This document shows positions 27,756 through 36,412 of a stretch of DNA of 64,000 nt, one piece after another (the stretch's first letter is position 1; each line of letters opens with the position of its first letter). The stretch lies in NCBI RefSeq assembly GCF_947500065.1, contig NZ_CANMQT010000003.1, positions 310,001 to 374,000 of the forward strand, given 5' to 3'. The translations under genes and the position numbers were made by a program. Under the pieces are notes generated by a model. That model worked only from the letters and a program-made list of their open reading frames with translations. It did no database searches and was not told where the DNA came from. This stretch comes from an uncultured Aquimarina sp. GTDB taxonomy: Bacteria; Bacteroidota; Bacteroidia; Flavobacteriales; Flavobacteriaceae.

Positions 27756-29303
27756 ATGAAGACATTTTTATCAACTATAAAATACGATTACCTACAACGT
27801 ACCAGAAGCTATAGTTTTCTAATAACATTATGTGTTAGTTTAGCCATTGCATATACTTTTGTGCCAGAACCAAACGCTACATATTCTACCATAAGAATTG
27901 CCAATCATGTTGGATGTTATAATGCGGCTTGGTTTGGGTATGTCACCGCAATAATGACTAGTATATTTTTATCATTAGTTGGTTTTTATTTAATAAATAA
28001 CAGCATTAACAAAGATGAAATAACTAAAATAGGTCAAATAACAGCCTCTACTCCTATATCGAATTTTAAATACTTAACTTCCAAGGTGTTAAGCAATTTC
28101 TTAGTGCTATCAACCATAGTACTAATTGTTGCTGTCATGAGTGTTATACTTTTCTTTTTGTATAACGAAGGATATCCTTTTGAGGTTTCACAGTTTTTAA
28201 TACCGTATCTATTAATTCCAATTCCCGCTATGTTTTTTATAGCAGTGCTTGCAGTAGTTTTTGAAGTATTCTTCAAAAATTATTCTATCATTCAAAATAT
28301 AGTATTCTTTTTTTTATTTTCGGCGATAGCGTTTAATACATCTACAAATGAAGCTCAATACGCTTTTGATCCATTTGGCACTAAAATAGTAATGCATCAA
28401 TTGGAAGCTAGTGTTAGAAGTATTTTACAAACAGATGAGCAGACTAGTTTGAACATTGGATATGTTATAGGAAATATAAAAGACACAAAGAAATTTGAAT
28501 TTAATGGAGTATCGTTTCCTTTGTCTTTTATAACAAGTCGCGTGGCATGGTGTTTATTGGGTATTACTTTAATTGGTTTTATATCTCCTTTTTTTCATCG
28601 ATTTAATACAAAAGAAAGGTCTAGAGGCATCAATTCGATTCCAAAAGTTTTTCAAAAATTGAGGGATAAAGAAATTACATTATCCAGTTTAGAAAAATCT
28701 AAGATTGATTATGGAGTTTTTTCTCTAGTAAAAACTGAATTAATAATGCTTTTTAGAAAAGGAAAAAAGTGGTTATGGGTTATAAATCTAATTGGGTTTG
28801 TCTTGTTAGCAATTACTCCTATCAGTATTGCTTATCCACTAATCCTCCCTATTTTATGGTTTTTTCAAGTACATAGACTTTCAGAAATATCTTCAAAAGA
28901 AGCTTATTACAATGTTCATTATTTTGCTTTTACTTCATACAGACCATTAAGAAGATTATTAGCCTCACAATTAATTGCTGGAATAATAATGCTACTATTG
29001 TTAGCGCTTCCTTTACTAGTTAGATTAGCAATAACACCTGATATCTTATCCATGATTCATATTATAATAGGATCGATTTTTATTGTTTTGATGGCATCTA
29101 CCTTGGGAATACTAACTAAAGGAAAAAAACTATTTGAAGTTTTATTTTTTATGATAACCTACGCAAACATTAATAAAATACCCTTTACAGATTATTTCGG
29201 TGGACTGATACATAGTTCTAATTACCTTTTATCATTAATAGTAATAACTGTAACTATAGGAATCATTGGTTTCTTAACAAGAAGGCATCAGTTAAGAAAT
29301 TAA
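27756..29303 (+). CDS. ABC-2-type transporter permease (module B)
   Basis: Starting at ATG 27756 (MKTFLSTIKYDYLQRTRSYSF) gives about 515 residues; an alternative ATG at 27735 would overlap the small membrane-peptide gene by 11 bases. About 11-12 hydrophobic helices are visible, with a soluble stretch at about 300-340. The N-terminal TIKYDYLQRTR segment resembles the start of other BcrB/ABC-2 permeases. Unlike the module A permease it has no peptidase domain. It should pair with the ATPase at 26758. Confidence 0.8.
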   Translation: MKTFLSTIKYDYLQRTRSYSFLITLCVSLAIAYTFVPEPNATYSTIRIANHVGCYNAAWFGYVTAIMTSIFLSLVGFYLINNSINKDEITKIGQITASTPISNFKYLTSKVLSNFLVLSTIVLIVAVMSVILFFLYNEGYPFEVSQFLIPYLLIPIPAMFFIAVLAVVFEVFFKNYSIIQNIVFFFLFSAIAFNTSTNEAQYAFDPFGTKIVMHQLEASVRSILQTDEQTSLNIGYVIGNIKDTKKFEFNGVSFPLSFITSRVAWCLLGITLIGFISPFFHRFNTKERSRGINSIPKVFQKLRDKEITLSSLEKSKIDYGVFSLVKTELIMLFRKGKKWLWVINLIGFVLLAITPISIAYPLILPILWFFQVHRLSEISSKEAYYNVHYFAFTSYRPLRRLLASQLIAGIIMLLLLALPLLVRLAITPDILSMIHIIIGSIFIVLMASTLGILTKGKKLFEVLFFMITYANINKIPFTDYFGGLIHSSNYLLSLIVITVTIGIIGFLTRRHQLRN

Positions 29304-29315
29304 TGCTACTCTTTG

Positions 29316-29364
29316 CACTCTGAATTCGTTACAATAAATTTCATTCAGTAACGAATTCAGAGTG
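29316..29364. terminator. Perfect 17-bp inverted repeat between convergent genes
   Basis: CACTCTGAATTCGTTAC (29316-29332) pairs perfectly with GTAACGAATTCAGAGTG (29348-29364), with a 15-base loop. It could end transcription from both sides, but no T-run is present. Confidence 0.5.
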
Positions 29365-29446
29365 TAATTGATAAGTACCTTCTATTATGAATTATAGTAA
29401 GGTTTTACTAATGAAAAGGTTATTTTTTGTTTCATAAAAGAAATCA

Positions 29447-31129
29447 TCAAATTCTCTTTTCGAACCAAAGGTTCTTTACCCTTTCTGAAGAAACTTTAAA
29501 CCCGCTAACATCATCTTTATAAATTATAAAGTCCAATATTCCAAAAAACCAGGTGTTTCCTGTAAACTTAGTACTATCTAGCGCTGTAAGTTTAGTATTG
29601 TCTTGTCGTTGATGACTGGCAATTAATTGACCATCTTGTATCAATAATTCATAGTACGTATTTAATTCTTCACTGTAATATATACCTGTATACTTTTCCA
29701 GAATGGATGTATCAATATCATAAGTTATTCTTTTTGCAGAATTAACAGCTCCATTATGATCAAAACTTAATGTATTTACTGTCCCATCCTTATCCTTTAT
29801 AAATGTAATTATAGCATCTATTCTTCGAATCCTGAATTGAGTTTCACTAAGTGTTTCTAGAGGCAGTGTTCCTTGCCCAGTAGCTGTAATAAATAGGCTT
29901 CCCTCCTTCTGATTGAATTCTAATACAAATCCAGGTTGCAATTGAAACTTTCCTTCATATTTATTCAAGATTTCTTCTGTGGCAGCGACAGTTGATAATA
30001 CTTTTGTATTTGCTTCGCTTTTTAACGATTTAAGGTCATTACTTAAATATAGATCTGCAATACGATATGCCTTTTCTTCAGCATTTAAAGAACCATTATT
30101 TGTTAAAACTACAATGGATAGTTTTTCATCGGGAAAGCGCAAAATCTGACTTTTGTATCCAGCATCAGAGCCTCCATGACTAATAACTTTGTGATTTTTA
30201 TATGAATGTACTACCTGACCTAAGGCATAAGATAATGTATCCCCATTTTTTAATACAGTAGGAGTAATTAATCGAGTTATCATCTTTTTATTACCAACTT
30301 TTGGGTTTTCAAAATTCTTCAACCATTTACTTAAATCTTCTGTAGAGGTTCTGATACCAGTAGGTCCTACAATATCTTTTGAATTTCTAATAGCTACTTT
30401 ATACGATTTACCATCATAATAATATGGATATGATACATTATTAATGATCTTACTATTATCTTCAAATACTACCGTATTTCTCATTTCCAAAGGCATAAAA
30501 ATATGATCTCTCAGATACATATGAAATGATTGTCCCGATACCCTTGATATAATTTCTGCCAATAATATATATCCTGAGTTATTATACAAAAAATCTGTCT
30601 CTGGTGGAAAATTAAGCTCTTTTTGTTGTTTAAATAATTTGAATACATCTTTTTTTGTGATAACATCTTCTATATTCCAACCAGCCATTCCTAATAGGTA
30701 AATTACACCTCGTATTCCATGAGTATGTTGTGCGAGATTCTTTACTTTTATGGTATATCCAAAATCTGGAAGTTCAGGTATGTATTTTCGAATATCATCC
30801 TCCAAGGATAACTTCCCTTCTTCTTCGAGTAATAGTGCTGCAAATGCGGTAAACTGTTTAGAATTAGATGCTATATTAAAAAGACTGGAGGTTGTATTAG
30901 GGATGTTATTTTCTATATTTCCTAAACCATACGCTTTTTTAAAAATAACAGTTCCATTTTTGATAACTGAAACTGAAGCTCCAGGAGTTTTTCCTTGGTT
31001 CCAGGCACTAAATAATGCATCTATTTTTTCAACTTCTACTTTAGAGTTTTGAGATTGTAATACATTCATTAAAAGCACGTAAATGCATATTGAAATGATT
31101 TTTATACCTATTCGTTTTAATTGTGTCAT
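29447..31129 (-). CDS. Exported class C beta-lactamase-fold serine hydrolase
   Basis: 560 residues with a signal sequence. The three motifs of the penicillin-binding/AmpC fold are visible: SxxK with Ser88 and Lys91 (ASNSK), YxN at 182-184 (YNNSGY) and HGG (ISHGGSDAG). After the catalytic domain, about 395-560 is a beta-rich extension of the kind seen in Bacteroidota serine hydrolases. Likely an esterase, peptidase or D-aminopeptidase in the periplasm; true beta-lactamase activity is not implied. It may form an operon with the DUF6249-like gene 68 bases upstream. Confidence 0.85.
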   Translation of the reverse strand: MTQLKRIGIKIISICIYVLLMNVLQSQNSKVEVEKIDALFSAWNQGKTPGASVSVIKNGTVIFKKAYGLGNIENNIPNTTSSLFNIASNSKQFTAFAALLLEEEGKLSLEDDIRKYIPELPDFGYTIKVKNLAQHTHGIRGVIYLLGMAGWNIEDVITKKDVFKLFKQQKELNFPPETDFLYNNSGYILLAEIISRVSGQSFHMYLRDHIFMPLEMRNTVVFEDNSKIINNVSYPYYYDGKSYKVAIRNSKDIVGPTGIRTSTEDLSKWLKNFENPKVGNKKMITRLITPTVLKNGDTLSYALGQVVHSYKNHKVISHGGSDAGYKSQILRFPDEKLSIVVLTNNGSLNAEEKAYRIADLYLSNDLKSLKSEANTKVLSTVAATEEILNKYEGKFQLQPGFVLEFNQKEGSLFITATGQGTLPLETLSETQFRIRRIDAIITFIKDKDGTVNTLSFDHNGAVNSAKRITYDIDTSILEKYTGIYYSEELNTYYELLIQDGQLIASHQRQDNTKLTALDSTKFTGNTWFFGILDFIIYKDDVSGFKVSSERVKNLWFEKRI

Positions 31130-31197
31130 AAGTGATTAATATTGATTGATGAAATGATTGTTTTGATTATAAATTCTAATTGGTGATAGATTAGTTT

Positions 31198-31533
31198 TTA
31201 AGTATTTGTTTTCCTTTTTTCCAGCTTATAGTTCATAATAATGCTGATTCCTCCAAATAAAAATGTCATAGAAAAATAAAATACCGGATGATATTTTTCT
31301 AACACGAATAAATTTATACAGTATGCTACTAAAATTCCCACAGCAATACCTATAAGTAACATTCCATATTTTAATGATTGGGCCAAATCTCTATTCTTAT
31401 TTGTTAATTGAGAAGCACTCACTCCATATTTTATCATAGCAATACGTTCTCTATGCTTCGAGGTAATATATATGTAAATGATTCCAAACACAGAAACTAA
31501 AAAAGAAATAGGTACTATAATATTTCCATCCAT
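31198..31533 (-). CDS. Small membrane protein, DUF6249-like
   Basis: 111 residues with helices at about 5-24, 53-73 and 83-103, and a polar loop HRERIAMIKYGVSASQL after the first. That loop is typical of small Bacteroidota inner-membrane proteins found next to ECF sigma genes, labelled DUF6249 from memory. It lies divergent from the sigma gene at 31674 and upstream of the serine hydrolase. Function unknown. Confidence 0.6.
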   Translation of the reverse strand: MDGNIIVPISFLVSVFGIIYIYITSKHRERIAMIKYGVSASQLTNKNRDLAQSLKYGMLLIGIAVGILVAYCINLFVLEKYHPVFYFSMTFLFGGISIIMNYKLEKRKTNT

Positions 31534-31673
31534 ATTCTTAATTTTTAATGGTTATCTAATAAGATGCACTTTTTAGTTATAAGGTTACACATTGTAGATA
31601 ATGATTGATTAATAATTTGATTAAAACAATATTAAGTGTAACCATTAAACATAAAATAGCATCCTAAGTATGG

Positions 31674-32246
31674 ATGAGCTCAGAAGAAGACTTTATATAT
31701 ATCGAAAAAATACAGCAAGGTGATTTTGAAGCATTATCGTATATCGTTGATAAGTATAAGGATATGGTGTATAATATTGCTTTAAAAATTGTAAAAAACA
31801 GAACTGAAGCAGAAGATATAGCTCAGGAAAGTTTTATAAAAGTATATCAACAAATACATGCTTTTAAGAAAGAATCTAAATTCTCTACCTGGTTGTATAC
31901 TATTACCTATAGGACTGCTCTGTATGATCTTCGAAAAAACAAAATCAATACGCAAACGCTCATTAATGAAGATCATGAGAAATTAAAATCCCCAACTATC
32001 TCTCAAGAAGAAAGCTTACAATATAAAGATAAACAGTATTTTGTAAAATTAGCCATCGATTCATTACCTGGTATAGAAGGGCTTCTAATTACCTTATTTT
32101 ATATTGATGAAAATAGTATTGAAGAAATACATGTCATTACCGGTTTATCTAAAGCGAATATTAAAATTAAATTATTCAGAGCAAGAAAAAAGCTGAAAAA
32201 AGAATTGAATGGCTTATTAAAAGATGAATTAAAAAATATTCTATAA
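31674..32246 (+). CDS. ECF-type RNA polymerase sigma factor
   Basis: 190 residues with sigma-70 region 2 (DKYKDMVYNIALKIVKN, EAEDIAQESFIKVY, FSTWLYTITYR) and region 4 (IEEIHVITGLSKANIKIKLFRARKKLKKEL). An upstream ATG at 31670 is in another frame. The next gene starts one base after its stop and encodes a membrane protein that fits an anti-sigma factor. The divergent small membrane gene may belong to the regulon. Confidence 0.9.
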   Translation: MSSEEDFIYIEKIQQGDFEALSYIVDKYKDMVYNIALKIVKNRTEAEDIAQESFIKVYQQIHAFKKESKFSTWLYTITYRTALYDLRKNKINTQTLINEDHEKLKSPTISQEESLQYKDKQYFVKLAIDSLPGIEGLLITLFYIDENSIEEIHVITGLSKANIKIKLFRARKKLKKELNGLLKDELKNIL

Positions 32247-32247
32247 A

Positions 32248-32736
32248 ATGAATAAAAAAGATAAACTTCTAATAAAGTGGATTAAAAATGAACGATTAGA
32301 ACGCCCTAATACTGATTTCACAAGAGATTTTTTGAAAATGCTTCAGGAAAATGAAGCTTTTTTAAGAACAGAAGATGTTGTTATGAATAAGATCTTAAAT
32401 CATAATACGCTAGACCCTGTTGATAGTGATTTCACAAAAAATGTCGTTTCTCTCATAGAAAAGAATGATGATAATCAGGTAATTGAACCTTTGATTTCCA
32501 AGAAAGTTCTAGGAATCATCATTTCGAGTATTCTTCTTACTTCTTTCTTTTGTGAAATTTATAATAATTCAGAACAAATGGAAGTAAACAGCGTGTTCTT
32601 AGATATTATTTATTCTGCTTTAGAATATATAAAAAAAACCCCTATTATATTAGTATGTATTATGGTTAGTGCTGTATTTATTTTATCAATAGAAAAAATA
32701 TTTCAAACAATGCGCAATGTATTGCCTGATAATTAA
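32248..32736 (+). CDS. Putative anti-sigma factor, two-helix membrane protein
   Basis: 162 residues. The N-terminal 80 residues contain two related segments, RPNTDFTRDFLKMLQEN and DPVDSDFTKNVVSLIEKN, suggesting an internal duplication. Two membrane helices follow at about 86-105 and 130-151, with a short outer loop, so both ends should be cytoplasmic. It starts one base after the sigma stop. No zinc (ZAS) motif is present. The assignment rests on position and topology. Confidence 0.6.
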   Translation: MNKKDKLLIKWIKNERLERPNTDFTRDFLKMLQENEAFLRTEDVVMNKILNHNTLDPVDSDFTKNVVSLIEKNDDNQVIEPLISKKVLGIIISSILLTSFFCEIYNNSEQMEVNSVFLDIIYSALEYIKKTPIILVCIMVSAVFILSIEKIFQTMRNVLPDN

Positions 32737-32898
32737 GTGTTTATAAATTAATACTGAATGGACAGCATATCATTCAATATTAATATAAGATTAAGTAAAC
32801 CCATTAAAAGCTTTTGATGTAGGTCGTTTGTTTCAATTCATTCTTCGAAATTTAATTCCTGCGATATCATAAAGTTTATTTAAAACTTTCATATCCAG

Positions 32899-32923
32899 TA
32901 CCCACCACTACATATGATGGGTA
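32899..32923 (+). terminator. Possible rho-independent terminator
   Basis: TACCCACCA (32899-32907) and TGATGGGTA (32915-32923) form a 9-bp stem with one G-U pair and a 7-base loop, followed by TTATTTTTATAT. It lies 163 bases past the sigma/anti-sigma operon. Confidence 0.4.
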
Positions 32924-32969
32924 TTATTTTTATATATTTATATCCATATTAGCTCACACAAAATATCTC

Positions 32970-33851
32970 ATGACATCTCCTAAACTCCATACTTTCTTAA
33001 AAGTACATTTCTATGTTATTTTATCATCTTTTGCAATTTCTTGTGGATCCGACACGAAAAACAATGATTTAAAAGAAGCACTAACTTTTTATGCCTCTTT
33101 TGATAAAGGTGTAGAAGCTGATTTTGCCCTAGGTGACCCACAATTATATACAGTTCCTTCTCGTAAGGCTCGAGATTCTGCTCAGGTAGGACTACATAAA
33201 AAAGATATAAGCATAGCCAAAGGGCAAGGTTTACATGGCGATGGATTACTATACGGCTCTGATAGTAAGGGGTATATCTATTATCCTAGTACTGATAACA
33301 TTGCTTACAATACTCAAGATTGGAGCGGTGCTGTATCTTTTTGGCTAAACCTTGATCCAGCTACTGATCTTGATCCAGGGTATTGTGATCCAATTCAAAT
33401 TACAGATGTTAGTTATAATGATGCATCTATATGGGTCGACTTTACAAAAGATAATCCAAGAGATTTCAGGCTTGGAGTTATTGGAGATAAAACAGCTTGG
33501 AAAAAGGACACCACAATTTCTGATAATGATGACCAAGATTTTATTAAACAATTACTCCCAGTTTCTAAACCACCTTTTGCCAAAGGAACTTGGACACATA
33601 TTCTTATCAATTTCAAAGGATTAAATACAGAAAAAGGAGAAACTTCTTTATATATTAATGGTATATTAAAAGGAGAGAGAAATGGAATTACTGATCCGTT
33701 TTCCTGGGAACTGGATAAATCAAATATTTATTTGGGATTAGGATATATTGGATTGATGGATGAACTTTCTATATATAATAGAAATCTTACCCAAAAAGAA
33801 ATTACCACATTACATGCATTAGAAAATGGAGTTCATACGCTTCTAAAATAA
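32970..33851 (+). CDS. LamG-like (concanavalin fold) lipoprotein
   Basis: 293 residues. A signal sequence ends in SFAISC, a lipobox with Cys at about 25. The rest has the order of a LamG/laminin-G-like jelly roll: LTFYASFDKGVEADF at the start, WSGAVSFWLNLDP in the middle, GTWTHILINFKG, LYINGILKGE and GYIGLMDELSIYNRNLTQKEI at the end. Such domains bind carbohydrate or protein. It precedes the acylase gene by 41 bases, and the two are probably one operon of envelope proteins. Confidence 0.75.
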   Translation: MTSPKLHTFLKVHFYVILSSFAISCGSDTKNNDLKEALTFYASFDKGVEADFALGDPQLYTVPSRKARDSAQVGLHKKDISIAKGQGLHGDGLLYGSDSKGYIYYPSTDNIAYNTQDWSGAVSFWLNLDPATDLDPGYCDPIQITDVSYNDASIWVDFTKDNPRDFRLGVIGDKTAWKKDTTISDNDDQDFIKQLLPVSKPPFAKGTWTHILINFKGLNTEKGETSLYINGILKGERNGITDPFSWELDKSNIYLGLGYIGLMDELSIYNRNLTQKEITTLHALENGVHTLLK

Positions 33852-33892
33852 AAACTCACCTACTTCACAACCTATTATAAAATTAAAACTAT

Positions 33893-36082
33893 ATGCGTTT
33901 TAAAATCATAATCTTCAGTATTACTGCCTTGCTCTTTTTTTCTTGCAAAACAGAAACAAAAATAAAAACCAGTGAAGAAGAACAACGATGGAAATCTCGT
34001 GCATTCAATACAACTATAATAAGAGATGATTTTGGAGTACCTCATATCTATGGTAAAACAGATGCAGATGCTGTTTTTGGACTTTTATATGCTCAATGTG
34101 AAGATGATTTTAATCGTGTAGAACAAAATTATATTTGGGCAACAGGACGCTTAGCCGAAGTTGAAGGAGAAAAAGCTATTTACAGTGATTTAAGAGCAAA
34201 GCTTTTTATGACAGAAAAAGAAGCGATAGCAAATTATGAAAATAGTCCACAATGGCTTAAGGAACTATGTATTGCATTTGCTGACGGGATTAATTATTAT
34301 TTAAAAACACATCCTGAAGTAAAACCTCGATTACTTACTCATTTTGAACCCTGGATGCCTATGTATTTTAGTGAAGGTTCTATAGGAGGAGATATAGAGC
34401 GAGTTTCTACTCGTAAAATCAGAGCGATGTATGAAGGTGGTATGGAAATGCCAATTACAGAAGAGCTTTCGCTACAAAAAGAAAAGGAAATGTTAGAACC
34501 ACAAGGTTCTAATGGAATAGCAATTTCTGGATCATTAACACAATCCGGAAATGCCATGTTGTTAATTAATCCACATACTTCATTTTATTTTAGAGGAGAA
34601 GTACATGTGGTTAGCGAAGAGGGACTAAATGCATATGGAGCTGTAACTTGGGGGCAGTTTTTTGTGTATCAAGGTTTTAATGAAAAGACAGGTTGGATGC
34701 ACACTTCTACATATACGGATGTTATTGATGAATTTATTGAAACAACCATAAAGAAAGAAGGAAAACCAATGTACCAGTATGGTGATGAACTGCGTCCCGT
34801 GGAACAGTATGATGTTACGTTAAAGTATAAAGAGGGTGATATTATAAAAGAAAAAACATTTCCAGCATATCGCACCCACCACGGTCCTATTACACATCTT
34901 AAAGAAGGAAAATGGGTAGCTACGGCTCTAATGTGGGAACCTGTGAAAGCATTAGAACAATCTTATATACGTACCAAACAGAATGGATATAAAGGGTTTC
35001 GTACTATGATGGATATAAAGACAAATTCATCAAACAATACAGTCTATGCTGATGCTGAGGGAAATATTGCGTACTTTCATGGTAATTTTATTCCGGTTCG
35101 TGATCAGTCTTTTGATTACACTAAAGCGGTTGATGGAAGTAATCCCAAAACCGATTGGAATGGATTACATCCTGTTGATGAGGCGATAACACTCTTAAAT
35201 CCTACTAATGGATGGCTTCAGAACTGTAACTCGACTCCATATACAGCAGCATTAGAATTTAGTCCTAAAAAAGAAGAGTATCCTCGCTATATGTCAATAG
35301 ATCGTGAAAATTTCAGAGGTGTTCATGCGATAGAACTACTAAAGGGTAAAAAAGAATATACCATAGATAGTCTTATAGCATTGGCGTACGATCCATATTT
35401 ACCTGCATTTGCAAAATTAATTCCTGGATTGGTAGAAGCATACGATAAAATAGATAAAACCAAAGAATTGGGAAGTAGTATCGAAATCTTACGAAATTGG
35501 GACTATAGAACTTCAAAAGAATCTTTAGCAATGACATTGGCTCACTTTTATGGAACAAACTATGCCAAAAAAGGAAAAAGACCTGAAGAACGTATTAGCG
35601 ATATGCAACTCCTTACCTATTTTGGTACACAATCACCATTAGAAGAAAGAATAACCATATTTAAAGAAACATTAACACAATTAGAATCTGATTTTGGAGG
35701 GATTCTTCCTTGGGGTGATGTAAATCGTTTTCAACGTATTAATGGAGATATCAGACAACCATTTGATGATAGTAAACCAAGTACAGCTGTTGGATTTGCC
35801 TCAGGACGTTGGGGAGCACTTGCTGCTTATGGAGAACGTTATACAAACAATACCAAAAAAATCTATGGTACCAGAGGAAATAGTTTTGTTGCGGTTGTAG
35901 AATTTGGAGATAAGGTAAAAGCTAAAACCAGTTTGGCTGGTGGTCAGAATGGAAATCCAGATTCTCAACATTTTGATGATCAAATACAACCTTATGTTGA
36001 TGTACAATTTAAAGATGCCGCTTTTTACAAAGAGGATGTCCTAAAACGTGCTAAAAAAACATATCATCCTGGTGAGAAATAG
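33893..36082 (+). CDS. Penicillin-acylase-family Ntn-hydrolase lipoprotein
   Basis: 729 residues with a lipobox (LLFFSC). The N-terminal part has VIRDD-type alpha-subunit features (IIRDDFGVPHIYGKTDADAVFGLLYAQCEDD). Autoprocessing would expose Ser206 in PQGSNGIAISGS, the N-terminal nucleophile of the beta subunit; SGNAMLLINPHTSF follows as in the family. This family hydrolyses amides, including beta-lactams, acyl-homoserine lactones and lipopeptide acyl chains. Substrate cannot be assigned. The single lipoprotein precursor would have to be cleaved in the periplasm. Confidence 0.85.
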   Translation: MRFKIIIFSITALLFFSCKTETKIKTSEEEQRWKSRAFNTTIIRDDFGVPHIYGKTDADAVFGLLYAQCEDDFNRVEQNYIWATGRLAEVEGEKAIYSDLRAKLFMTEKEAIANYENSPQWLKELCIAFADGINYYLKTHPEVKPRLLTHFEPWMPMYFSEGSIGGDIERVSTRKIRAMYEGGMEMPITEELSLQKEKEMLEPQGSNGIAISGSLTQSGNAMLLINPHTSFYFRGEVHVVSEEGLNAYGAVTWGQFFVYQGFNEKTGWMHTSTYTDVIDEFIETTIKKEGKPMYQYGDELRPVEQYDVTLKYKEGDIIKEKTFPAYRTHHGPITHLKEGKWVATALMWEPVKALEQSYIRTKQNGYKGFRTMMDIKTNSSNNTVYADAEGNIAYFHGNFIPVRDQSFDYTKAVDGSNPKTDWNGLHPVDEAITLLNPTNGWLQNCNSTPYTAALEFSPKKEEYPRYMSIDRENFRGVHAIELLKGKKEYTIDSLIALAYDPYLPAFAKLIPGLVEAYDKIDKTKELGSSIEILRNWDYRTSKESLAMTLAHFYGTNYAKKGKRPEERISDMQLLTYFGTQSPLEERITIFKETLTQLESDFGGILPWGDVNRFQRINGDIRQPFDDSKPSTAVGFASGRWGALAAYGERYTNNTKKIYGTRGNSFVAVVEFGDKVKAKTSLAGGQNGNPDSQHFDDQIQPYVDVQFKDAAFYKEDVLKRAKKTYHPGEK

Positions 36083-36153
36083 AGTTAAATTAAAAATTTA
36101 AATAATATCCTTTAATTCTTCACATAACAAGTGATTACAAAAAAAGCAACAAA

Positions 36154-36402
36154 TCATAACACATCAACATTATTTAGAAAATCGATAACCTTTTGTTGAG
36201 GCATTTCACAAGGTTTTAATAATTCTGAAGTGGATGTGATATAATAATTTAAGCTGATAAAATCATTTCCTTGTAATTCTTTAGCATATATCTTGAAGGA
36301 TTTTCCTTTATTAAAAACCTCTTTAGTAATGCTATACTTTTTGTTATTATAGATTCCTTCAGAATATCCAATAGGAATTTTTTGTATCGCTTCCAATACC
36401 AT
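36154..36402 (-). CDS. Small conserved-looking protein downstream of selO
   Basis: 82 residues, no signal peptide or membrane helix, one Cys (KPCEMP). The pattern IPIGYSEGIYNNKKYSITK ... GKSFKIYAKEL ... FISLNYYIT resembles short Flavobacteriaceae proteins sometimes labelled peptide methionine sulfoxide reductase, but no Msr catalytic motif is present. It follows selO by 10 bases on the same strand, so it is probably in the same transcript. Confidence 0.6.
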   Translation of the reverse strand: MVLEAIQKIPIGYSEGIYNNKKYSITKEVFNKGKSFKIYAKELQGNDFISLNYYITSTSELLKPCEMPQQKVIDFLNNVDVL

Positions 36403-36412
36403 AATAAATAAG

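Noticed and set aside
29447-31129. A true class C beta-lactamase
   Set aside because: The motifs define the fold, but the extended C-terminus and the divergence from AmpC enzymes do not support antibiotic resistance.
33345-33624. Short frames inside the LamG gene on both strands
   Set aside because: They are shadows of the lipoprotein frame, which carries a continuous domain pattern.
33893-36082. An acyl-homoserine-lactone acylase call
   Set aside because: Family membership is clear, but substrate specificity cannot be read from the sequence.
36154-36402. A methionine sulfoxide reductase
   Set aside because: The protein is too short and lacks the GCFWC- or MsrB-type catalytic motifs.
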